Assembly (NCBI GenBank): GCA_023246325.1
Contig: JAHFIO010000029.1
Location: forward strand, 1 to 9,096
Origin: Candidatus Uhrbacteria bacterium
Lineage (GTDB): Bacteria; Patescibacteriota; Patescibacteriia; 2-12-FULL-60-25
Reading direction: 5' to 3'
Length of the DNA stretch: 9,096 nt
Part shown: positions 1-4,849 of the stretch, piece by piece
Layout: the number at the start of each line of letters is the position of its first letter
Numbering within the stretch: the first letter of the stretch is position 1
Notes under the pieces: generated by a model
Seen by the model: the letters and a program-made list of their open reading frames with translations, nothing else
Database searches by the model: none
Told to the model about the DNA's origin: nothing
Position numbers and translations under genes: made by a program

Positions 1-624
1 ATATACCATGGTTACTGCGCGCGGTCGCGCTGAATCGAGTACAGTATAGAGACCTTTGCGATATCCGGAAATAACCACGACATGATATTTATGCACGGTC
101 ATGCCATTAACAATGTCATCAATTTCGACATATGGCGCTACGGGTCTACCATTTGAAATTTCGAGCTGAATCAAATGTTCGGTCAATGGATACATAACGA
201 ATTTATTATAAATTCCCATGCGATCCATGACAGTTCCAAGATCCGATCCTTTATTGCACAAATCAATTTCTGCTTGCGGTGAGTCCATGGTCAATCTACA
301 GCAGGATTTTCCATCATGATTTGCCATAGATGCCACTTGGCAAATTGCTCGTGGATTACCAAGATAATTTGTAATCATGGAAATATCGGTTGCCCAGCAA
401 AGATTACACTGTCCTGTTGGTGCATAATCTGTTTCTTGTCGAAGATGCTTTATGGGCAAATCAACGCCATGCTCATCAATGGGGAGTTCTTCCGCCAGCC
501 CACGAACTGGGTATTTAATTGATTTATTTACGGGGGCAACTGTAAATGCATCAGGTTGTTGAAAGGCTGCCGCACAGTTTGTGCATGCGAACACCATCAA
601 AATACAAAGTAAAAACTTTTTCAT
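1..624 (-). CDS. papain-like cysteine protease, exported (3' end outside window)
   Basis: The frame is open for 208 codons from the ATG at 624-622 to the window edge, so the C-terminus is missing. A GGAG ribosome binding site (630-633) sits 5 nt before the start, and a possible -10 TATAAC (649-654, minus strand) lies just upstream. Residues 1-20 form a hydrophobic export signal with Cys14 and Cys17; lipoprotein or signal-peptidase-I processing are both possible. The core fits the papain-like C39/C70 (AvrRpt2-type) fold: the nucleophile motif CWATD with Cys76, His181 in YHVVVISGY, and Asp197 in VLDSA, with His and Asp 16 residues apart. A CC pair at 108-109 is shared with the next gene. The presumed triad is intact, so this is probably an active secreted or surface peptidase. 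The substrate is unknown. It is the leftmost of three tandem paralogues; the family assignment rests on motifs only. Confidence 0.8.
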   Translation of the reverse strand, partial: MKKFLLCILMVFACTNCAAAFQQPDAFTVAPVNKSIKYPVRGLAEELPIDEHGVDLPIKHLRQETDYAPTGQCNLCWATDISMITNYLGNPRAICQVASMANHDGKSCCRLTMDSPQAEIDLCNKGSDLGTVMDRMGIYNKFVMYPLTEHLIQLEISNGRPVAPYVEIDDIVNGMTVHKYHVVVISGYRKGLYTVLDSARPRAVTMVY

Positions 625-648
625 GATTACTCCTTGTCGAATGTACTG

Positions 649-654
649 GTTATA
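649..654 (-). promoter_or_regulatory. candidate -10 box of the leftmost protease gene
   Basis: Read on the minus strand this is TATAAC, five of six matches to the consensus, placed so that transcription would begin about 18 nt before the ATG at 624. No convincing -35 is seen at 16-18 nt. Confidence 0.35.
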
Positions 655-683
655 GGATACCTGAACGGCAGGATACGGCAAAT

Positions 684-716
684 AAAAAATCCTCATTTGC
701 AATCGCAATGAGGATT
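684..716 (-). terminator. rho-independent terminator overlapping the stop of the middle protease gene
   Basis: On the minus strand AATCCTCA pairs with TGAGGATT (709-716 with 688-695). The stem continues as a TTGC/GCAA helix around a 4-nt loop, and six U residues follow (684-689). The TGA stop (693-695) lies in the stem. Confidence 0.8.
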
Positions 717-1475
717 ATATATGGGATTGCACCCATCCTGCCGAAAAGAAAATTGGTACCAGGTACCTACCCATTTCCATGGTCTTTTATCAAAGCCATG
801 TGTGAGCTGTGCATATGTCCAATATTGTTGTGGGAATGTATCTGGATCATTCACAACGAAAGTTTCACCTGAATATCCAATGATAACTACCAGGTGATTG
901 GAAGTAACGACTCGTGTATTTTGCACCGTCCAAGATTCTGCTTCTTCAATTTGTGCAATGACAGGTCGACCTTGTGATAATTCATATCGCAACTCTTCGT
1001 TGTTGCCGCCAGATTCTAAGGCGCGATTCACGTATACATCATGAATACCCATAGTGCGCAAAATGCTATGCATTGCATACACAGGTATACCTTTACTGCA
1101 GGATGCAACTTGTTCGCTTCCATCATTGTTTGTAAATCGACAACAGTTCTGTCCATCGAAAGCATGTGCGCTAGCGACATAACAAGTTGTTCGTGGATTA
1201 CCAAGTGCAGTTGAAACCATGGCTATGCTCGCCGCCCAGCATAATTTGTTTCCAATGCCATTTGCATATGGCGTATGTTGACTCATGAGTGGGATAGGCA
1301 GCAATACTTGTTTTTGTATTGCCATATCATTTTTACATGCTGCCACGGCAGGATATGGATCATTCCCATCAATGGGCATAAAATTTGTGAATGTATCTGT
1401 GATGATAGGTGGCTGCGGTGCATTCGCAGAGCAACTTGCAATTACCATGCATATAAAAACTTTTTTGTAACTCAT
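693..1475 (-). CDS. papain-like cysteine protease, predicted lipoprotein
   Basis: This 260-residue protein starts at ATG 1475 with GGAG (1481-1484) 5 nt upstream. Residues 1-15 are a short export signal ending in the lipobox-like IASC (Cys15), which suggests lipid anchoring on the outer face of the membrane. The nucleophile motif is CWAAS with Cys79; His194 lies in NHLVVIIGY and Asp210 in VNDPD. These fit the papain-like C39/C70 (AvrRpt2-type) peptidases. Extra paired cysteines (CC 111-112, Cys126) suggest disulphides, as expected outside the cytoplasm. The C-terminus, FSFRQDGCNP followed by HCDCK, closely matches the next gene upstream. A GGCAGGAT octamer encodes RQD (245-247), and another encodes YPA (41-43). 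The triad looks complete, so activity is likely; substrate and host role are unknown. Confidence 0.8.
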   Translation of the reverse strand: MSYKKVFICMVIASCSANAPQPPIITDTFTNFMPIDGNDPYPAVAACKNDMAIQKQVLLPIPLMSQHTPYANGIGNKLCWAASIAMVSTALGNPRTTCYVASAHAFDGQNCCRFTNNDGSEQVASCSKGIPVYAMHSILRTMGIHDVYVNRALESGGNNEELRYELSQGRPVIAQIEEAESWTVQNTRVVTSNHLVVIIGYSGETFVVNDPDTFPQQYWTYAQLTHGFDKRPWKWVGTWYQFSFRQDGCNPIYNPHCDCK

Positions 1476-1500
1476 GTGAACTCCATATGTTAAAGAACTT

Positions 1501-1506
1501 TTTATA
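1501..1506 (-). promoter_or_regulatory. candidate -10 box of the middle protease gene
   Basis: Read on the minus strand this is TATAAA, about 25 nt before the ATG at 1475, giving a leader of roughly 19 nt that holds the GGAG site. The matching -35 position falls at the terminator of the preceding gene and is weak. Confidence 0.35.
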
Positions 1507-1517
1507 CAATAACATAT

Positions 1518-1545
1518 AAAAAAAGGAAGTACTAATTATACTTCC
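1518..1545 (-). terminator. rho-independent terminator of the pseudoprotease gene
   Basis: On the minus strand GGAAGTA (1545-1539) pairs with TACTTCC (1531-1525) over a 7-nt loop, followed by seven U residues (1524-1518). The TAG stop of the gene (1532-1534) lies in the loop. Confidence 0.85.
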
Positions 1546-2245
1546 CGCATTCACAGTTGGTGTTGAATTGTGGATTGCACGCATCCTGCCGAAAGGAAAA
1601 AAGGAGCCATGATTCATTCCAGCGCTTGAATAATCCCGCATATGTAATATCCCAAGCTTTTCCATTCGCGGCAGGATCAAGTACATGATAGAGATTTTTC
1701 GCAAATCCATCTAACAAATAAATCTGCTGATGTGCATTATATCCAGTGTATTGTGAAATCAATACAGGTCGGCCATTGGAAATTTCTGTTCGCAATTCGC
1801 GTTCAGATAGTGGACGCTGTATATATGAATAATGCAAATTGATCGCTTCGCATGTGCGGTTTATTTTATCGGCGCTTGCTGCACGCCTGCAGTCTGCATC
1901 AAAACCAGTGGCACTCAAAAATCCTGGATCGCAACATGTAACGCCGCCCGGTGTTTTGTAGCTTGCGATTTGGCAAGGTGCTTTTGGCATGCCTAAATAA
2001 TTCGATATCATGGCAATGCCCGCCGCCCAATTTTGTCGTCCGCCATCCACGGGAATGACGGGTGCGCTTTGCCAAATATGTGGAACGGATAATTGTGTAG
2101 TTTCTTTAGCTGAAAATTGATTATCGCAGCTTGCTGCAGGTAGTGGATATGTCACATTCACTTTATTGATTTGCGGTGGTGTATGTCCACAAGCAGCAAT
2201 TGCTAAAACCATAATTACAATTATCGGCAGGATGAGTCGCTTCAT
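1532..2245 (-). CDS. papain-like protease homologue lacking catalytic Cys and His (pseudoprotease), predicted lipoprotein
   Basis: This 237-residue protein starts at ATG 2245 with an AAAGGA site just upstream. Residues 1-19 form a hydrophobic signal with the lipobox IAAC (Cys19), so it is probably a surface lipoprotein. It aligns along its length with its two neighbours: QNWAAGIAMISNYLG (71-85) matches their nucleophile segment, CC (104-105) is conserved, EISNGRP (154-160) is shared, and the tail FSFRQDACNP then CEC matches the middle gene. The nucleophile position is Asn72 (codon AAT), and the position of the active-site His, 16 residues before Asp190, is Gln174. His172 lies two residues away and probably cannot substitute. 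I infer a catalytically dead paralogue that keeps the fold, perhaps a binding protein or inhibitor. The reading frame is intact, so it is not decaying. Confidence 0.8.
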   Translation of the reverse strand: MKRLILPIIVIMVLAIAACGHTPPQINKVNVTYPLPAASCDNQFSAKETTQLSVPHIWQSAPVIPVDGGRQNWAAGIAMISNYLGMPKAPCQIASYKTPGGVTCCDPGFLSATGFDADCRRAASADKINRTCEAINLHYSYIQRPLSERELRTEISNGRPVLISQYTGYNAHQQIYLLDGFAKNLYHVLDPAANGKAWDITYAGLFKRWNESWLLFSFRQDACNPQFNTNCECGKYN

Positions 2246-2293
2246 TTGTTTTCCTTTGTGTATGTTGAATGAACTTGGTTACCTTACACTACC

Positions 2294-2320
2294 TTGACAT
2301 AATGAGCAAAATGTTATACG
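2294..2320 (+). promoter_or_regulatory. candidate promoter of the orphan gene at 2348
   Basis: A perfect -35 TTGACA lies at 2294-2299. The best -10 is ambiguous: TATACG (2315-2320, 15-nt spacer) or TACGTT (2317-2322, 17-nt spacer). It lies in the divergent gap between the minus-strand protease cluster and the first plus-strand gene. Confidence 0.5.
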
Positions 2321-2347
2321 TTGTTTTCAACCTAAAGGAGGTTATTC

Positions 2348-2830
2348 ATGAACCTTACAGAGTGGGCGAGAGCAAATGAGCCTGATCCAAAGTATTTTGC
2401 ATATAAAGCATATTGGGATCAAATTAAGTTTGTGAGAGATATTTTGCCGCGTGCATTTTTTGAACCGTCACAAGATAATTATAGTTTTATACAAACTCGA
2501 ACGACGGTAATTGAATCTCATATGTCAAAGTCTGTAGTATTTCCAGTATATAGACTTGAACTTCTAGATGGAACAGAAATTATTATGCGAAATAATTTGA
2601 CTAATTGGATGGTTTCAATAAACTCTCCTAAAGAAATGAATAAAGAACTATTCATACATCTCTTTGATACAAAGACAAGGAGTAAAATCGATCCTGTATA
2701 TTGCGAAGGAATTCCCGCTGATAAAGTTTATGGTCCATACTCTAAAAACCATAGCGCATTCACTTTTGTGATGTATGGCAATTATGATTTATATACCTTC
2801 TTTTGGCTTTATGCACATCAACCCAAGTAA
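2348..2830 (+). CDS. orphan protein, possible member of the cassette-linked paralogue family
   Basis: The product is 160 residues with no motif I recognise. A strong AAAGGAGG site precedes the ATG, and the 17 nt around it (2327-2343) recur exactly before the gene at 7031. No signal peptide or membrane segment is evident; the protein is rich in aromatic residues (Tyr, Phe, Trp), especially near the C-terminus. It may be a distant relative of the genes at 5711, 7031 and 7436. QIKFVRDILP (25-34) resembles the start of the 7436 product, and VFPVYRLEL (64-72) resembles FFPTYRVMM there. A segment after an NKEL stretch resembles the 5711 product. This homology is visual and tentative. It is clearly AT-richer (about a third G+C in a sampled stretch) than the block downstream of the tRNA. 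Confidence 0.7.
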   Translation: MNLTEWARANEPDPKYFAYKAYWDQIKFVRDILPRAFFEPSQDNYSFIQTRTTVIESHMSKSVVFPVYRLELLDGTEIIMRNNLTNWMVSINSPKEMNKELFIHLFDTKTRSKIDPVYCEGIPADKVYGPYSKNHSAFTFVMYGNYDLYTFFWLYAHQPK

Positions 2831-2846
2831 TCACTTGGGTTTTTTT
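2821..2846 (+). terminator. rho-independent terminator overlapping a stop codon
   Basis: ACCCAAGT (2821-2828) pairs perfectly with ACTTGGGT (2833-2840) over the 4-nt loop AATC, followed by a T run (2840-2846). The TAA stop (2828-2830) straddles stem and loop, and the last codons of the gene form the left arm. Confidence 0.9.
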
Positions 2847-2873
2847 GTAGGTTTTTATGTTTTTTTCTGCCCC

Positions 2874-2902
2874 TCGACAAAATTCTTATTTTTATATATT
2901 AT
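2874..2902 (+). promoter_or_regulatory. promoter upstream of the folded element and tRNA-Pro
   Basis: TCGACA (2874-2879), a 17-nt spacer, then TATTAT (2897-2902): five of six matches in each box. Transcription would begin near 2909, just before the folded element, and could run through the tRNA to the terminator at 3132-3159. Confidence 0.6.
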
Positions 2903-2928
2903 GCCCACAGTAATCACGGTACATTTGA

Positions 2929-3045
2929 GACGTTCTAGTTTTGTGCAGTTCGAGGAGCAATCGCTCGACCGACGCAAATGTACTTGTTAGTACATTGAGG
3001 AGGGAGAGTAGATTGCGACAAAGAAATGTACAAAACTAGAACGTT
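2929..3045 (+). ncRNA. strongly folded non-coding element beside tRNA-Pro
   Basis: No gene lies between 2831 and 3052, but the stretch is highly structured. Positions 2930-2947 pair with 3027-3044 without a gap: 18 pairs, one of them G-U (2945 with 3029), extendable by another G-U (2929 with 3045). The stem encloses two hairpins. One pairs 2948-2954 with 2964-2969 (one bulged base); the other is AATGTAC (2977-2983) with GTACATT (2990-2996). A purine-rich single strand (2997-3026) follows, giving a multibranch junction. A good promoter (2874-2902) lies upstream and there is no terminator before the tRNA. It may be a structured leader or small RNA processed away from the tRNA. A miniature transposon with inverted ends is the alternative. 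I recognise no known RNA family. Confidence 0.5.
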
Positions 3046-3052
3046 GACCAAT

Positions 3053-3128
3053 CGGGCTATGGCGCAGTTGGTAGCGCGCCTGCTTTGGGAGCAGGAGGTC
3101 GTGGGTTCGACCCCCACTGGCCCGACCA
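3053..3128 (+). tRNA. tRNA-Pro (anticodon UGG)
   Basis: A complete cloverleaf is visible. The acceptor stem CGGGCTA (3053-3059) pairs with TGGCCCG (3118-3124), including one G-U. The D arm is GCGC/GCGC (3062-3065, 3074-3077). The anticodon stem CCTGC/GCAGG (3079-3083, 3091-3095) carries loop TTTGGGA with anticodon TGG at 3086-3088. The T arm is GTGGG/CCCAC (3101-3105, 3113-3117) with a TTCGACC loop. The discriminator is A3125 and the CCA end (3126-3128) is encoded. The first pair C1-G72 is typical of bacterial tRNA-Pro. It reads all four proline codons with wobble, or CCA/CCG preferentially. Confidence 0.97.
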
Positions 3129-3131
3129 TAT

Positions 3132-3159
3132 AAAAAAGTGGCTTTCTTGCCACTTTTTT
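3132..3159 (+). terminator. terminator after tRNA-Pro
   Basis: GTGGC (3138-3142) pairs with GCCAC (3149-3153) over a 6-nt loop. Six flanking A residues (3132-3137) pair with six T residues (3154-3159), so the hairpin could work in both directions. Confidence 0.9.
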
Positions 3160-3195
3160 AATTGTAGAGAGAAAGAACGGGGCGGGGCACTGCTA

Positions 3196-3224
3196 TTGAC
3201 AAAACAGTAAGATTCATGTATAGT
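3196..3224 (+). promoter_or_regulatory. strong sigma70-type promoter
   Basis: TTGACA (3196-3201), a 17-nt spacer, TATAGT (3219-3224): near-consensus. Transcription should begin near 3231, leaving a 40-nt leader before the gene at 3271. Confidence 0.85.
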
Positions 3225-3270
3225 AGTTTTAGTTCCTTACACCTAATAACCACAAAGAAAGACGGGAAAA

Positions 3271-3561
3271 ATGTCTGCTAGCAATTCGATCATTCTTCTG
3301 AAGACCAAGGGCAAAACCAAAGACACTTTCGAATATCGAGTGACCGAGGTGCTCGAATACACCGAAGAATTCGTCAATTTCGAAAATGAGCGCGCCGTGT
3401 CTTTCAAAGACGCTAGTGCGCGTCGAGTGTTCAATGGAACACGAGTTCTCACAAGCGCCGACGAAGCACTGACGGCCGCAAACACACTTCGAGATCAAAT
3501 CGGCTGCGTGGAATACGGCATCAGTTTCATGGATTTGAAGCATATCCGTTTCCCCAGATAA
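3271..3561 (+). CDS. orphan protein, paralogue of the gene at 4437
   Basis: The product is 96 residues, of unknown function, and apparently cytoplasmic: there is no signal or membrane segment. The ATG at 3271 is preceded by a purine-rich GACGGG stretch rather than a full GGAGG. It aligns end to end with the 97-residue product at 4437. Both share TKG (12-14), EYRV (21-24), ARRVF (50-54), SADEALTAA (62-70), VEYGI (80-84) and a final IxFP (92-95). A small single-domain alpha/beta protein is plausible but not demonstrated. The gene has its own near-consensus promoter and terminator. Its G+C is noticeably higher (about 47% in a sampled stretch) than that of the orphan genes on either side. The two copies flank a Nudix-like gene. 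Confidence 0.8.
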   Translation: MSASNSIILLKTKGKTKDTFEYRVTEVLEYTEEFVNFENERAVSFKDASARRVFNGTRVLTSADEALTAANTLRDQIGCVEYGISFMDLKHIRFPR

Positions 3562-3572
3562 GTCACAACTTC

Positions 3573-3603
3573 AGCGCCTCGACCACAAGTCCGGGCGCTT
3601 TTT
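3573..3603 (+). terminator. probable rho-independent terminator
   Basis: AGCGCC (3573-3578) pairs with GGCGCT (3594-3599) across a 15-nt loop, followed by five T residues (3599-3603). The stem is GC-rich, the loop is long and the T run is short. Confidence 0.65.
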
Positions 3604-3608
3604 CATAT

Positions 3609-3637
3609 TTGACATTTTTACCTATATTTGCTAAATA
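3609..3637 (+). promoter_or_regulatory. candidate promoter of the Nudix-like operon
   Basis: Perfect TTGACA (3609-3614), a 17-nt spacer, and TAAATA (3632-3637). If used, transcription would begin about at the GGAGG site (3644-3648), leaving a leader of only about 11 nt. The -10 is weak, so the exact start is uncertain. Confidence 0.5.
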
Positions 3638-3654
3638 TAGCTTGGAGGTTGTTC

Positions 3655-4425
3655 ATGCACAAAATTCAAGTCACGAACATTTCATCGGTTGGCATCATTT
3701 TCCGAGAGGCGAATCCTGCCGAACTCTTCATCGAGCTCAAGGATGACGGACATCCAATGAAGCTCGTCCGACGTCAGCTTTGTCCAATCGGTGGAAACTG
3801 GATTGGCGAAAATGCAAAGAAAGATACCGACACCTTCGAAACCTATAAAAGGGAATTGAGGGAAGAGCTGTCATTCGAGCGCCCGATGCGAAATAGTGTT
3901 GAGCTGGATCTTCTTGGTCTCGCTGACACGAAAACTTTCGCTCCCGTTTATCGACAAGATGTAGAAGTTTGTGAAGAGGACAAAGTCCTTCTTGCGAATA
4001 TCAAAAATCTTATTCTGTGGGATGCGGAACCATGGGGAGATTTTCTCAACCATATTCCACGCAGTGCACTCAATGCTGCAGACCCAGAAAATAAGCGCGA
4101 CGGTTTCACAACTCTCACGTCTTATTATACAACGGGACTTGCCGAAGGCGCTTGGGGCATACTCTGCCATCTCCAGGACAAGTACAAAAATCTGTCGAAT
4201 GAAAGCGTGACCATGGTCACGACTATCGATGAAATTGTACGAGCCAAAACGCATACAGCTTTTGCGCACGATCGCGTTTTGAGTGGATTTTTCCAGTTCA
4301 AGGGAGTTCGTTCTGCGGAACGCATGCCTCTTGTTCCCGGACTTTCTAGCATCAAGATGGGTATGCCGCTCGCAACATATGCGGATTATCTCAACAAGTA
4401 TGACGTGGCAAAGAAGCCAGTCTAA
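3655..4425 (+). CDS. Nudix-like hydrolase with an atypical Nudix box
   Basis: I take the ATG at 3655 as the start because GGAGG (3644-3648) lies 6 nt before it; an in-frame TTG at 3628 has no such site. This gives 256 residues. Residues 46-74 resemble a Nudix box: GG at 46-47, then RELREELSF (66-74) matching the REUxEExGU core, with Ser73 replacing the usual Gly. The upstream Glu of the full signature is not at its standard spacing. Glu67, Glu70 and Glu71 could still bind Mg2+. The preceding strands (SVGIIF, AELFIEL) fit the Nudix fold. The roughly 180-residue C-terminal part is longer than in small Nudix enzymes, and I do not recognise it. The enzyme probably acts on a nucleoside-diphosphate-linked compound, but its substrate cannot be told. 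It is co-transcribed with the gene at 4437 (11-nt gap). Confidence 0.7.
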   Translation: MHKIQVTNISSVGIIFREANPAELFIELKDDGHPMKLVRRQLCPIGGNWIGENAKKDTDTFETYKRELREELSFERPMRNSVELDLLGLADTKTFAPVYRQDVEVCEEDKVLLANIKNLILWDAEPWGDFLNHIPRSALNAADPENKRDGFTTLTSYYTTGLAEGAWGILCHLQDKYKNLSNESVTMVTTIDEIVRAKTHTAFAHDRVLSGFFQFKGVRSAERMPLVPGLSSIKMGMPLATYADYLNKYDVAKKPV

Positions 4426-4436
4426 AGGAGAAAATC

Positions 4437-4730
4437 ATGGCTTCAGATGATACTGTCCTCATCCTGCGAACAAAGGGTGAGTTAAGCAAGCCGGTTGAAT
4501 ATCGCGTTGCATGGGCACCGGCTTCGGTAGAGCTATTTTACATGCAGGATGCGCCCGGTACAGCTAAACCTCAACTGAATGCAGGTAAGGCAAGGAGAAT
4601 CTTCAAAGATTCTATACTATATTCAAATGCTGATGATGCATTGATGGCCGCAGATAAAATGGTAAAAGATCTTGAGGTCGAATATGGAATAACAGTCGTG
4701 AACTGTTCCGACATTGTTTTTCCGACATAG
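4437..4730 (+). CDS. orphan protein, paralogue of the gene at 3271
   Basis: The product is 97 residues, starting at ATG 4437 with AAAGGAG (4424-4430) 6 nt upstream. That site overlaps the stop codon of the Nudix-like gene, so translation is probably coupled. It shares with the 3271 product TKG (12-14), EYRV (21-24), ARRIF (52-56), NADDALMAA (64-72), VEYGI (81-85) and a final IVFP (93-96). The middle (25-50) has diverged most. No signal peptide, membrane segment or catalytic motif is evident. The pair is an old duplication, because identity is restricted to short motifs. Operon linkage to a Nudix-like enzyme hints at a shared role but does not define it. Confidence 0.8.
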   Translation: MASDDTVLILRTKGELSKPVEYRVAWAPASVELFYMQDAPGTAKPQLNAGKARRIFKDSILYSNADDALMAADKMVKDLEVEYGITVVNCSDIVFPT

Positions 4731-4776
4731 CAGCAAATATTGCAAAAATCCATTCGGATCTGCACAGGATTCTACG

Positions 4777-4804
4777 ATAAGGCTTGACAAGCCTTATTTT
4801 TTTT
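4777..4804 (+). terminator. strong terminator with a -35 hexamer across its loop
   Basis: ATAAGGCTT (4777-4785) pairs perfectly with AAGCCTTAT (4789-4797) over the loop GAC, followed by eight T residues (4797-4804). It ends the Nudix operon. The loop and its flanks spell TTGACA (4784-4789). Confidence 0.92.
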
Positions 4805-4812
4805 GTTAAACA
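4784..4812 (+). promoter_or_regulatory. candidate promoter embedded in a terminator
   Basis: TTGACA (4784-4789) is followed after 17 nt by TAAACA (4807-4812), about 38 nt before the ATG at 4850. The -10 has three of six matches, so the promoter is plausible rather than certain. Confidence 0.45.
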
Positions 4813-4849
4813 GTAGATAGAGTCGAGGCACTTTCACAAGGAGACTTTC

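Noticed and set aside
316..522. A 68-residue plus-strand open frame in the leftmost protease gene
   Set aside because: It lies opposite a clear protease frame with catalytic motifs and has no ribosome site.
1275..1493. Plus-strand open frames of 72 and 61 residues opposite the start of the middle protease gene
   Set aside because: They run opposite a conserved signal peptide and protease domain and have no supporting signals.
2919..3045. CRISPR array or known riboswitch in the gap before tRNA-Pro
   Set aside because: There are no direct repeats with spacers and no riboswitch core that I can recognise; the signal is a single nested inverted repeat.
2919..3128. Integration (att) site at tRNA-Pro
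   Set aside because: No duplicated 3' part of the tRNA and no integrase gene are visible in the window.
2935..3153. A 72-residue open frame on the minus strand across tRNA-Pro
   Set aside because: Its translation (GPVGVEPTTS and so on) is the well-known spurious protein read from the reverse of a tRNA gene; the tRNA is certain.
3229..3543. Open frames of 104 and 80 residues opposite the gene at 3271
   Set aside because: The plus-strand gene has a near-consensus promoter, a terminator and a conserved paralogue; the minus-strand frames have none of these.
3628..3654. An upstream TTG start for the Nudix-like gene, adding nine residues
   Set aside because: GGAGG at 3644-3648 is correctly placed for ATG 3655, and the TTG would overlap the candidate promoter.
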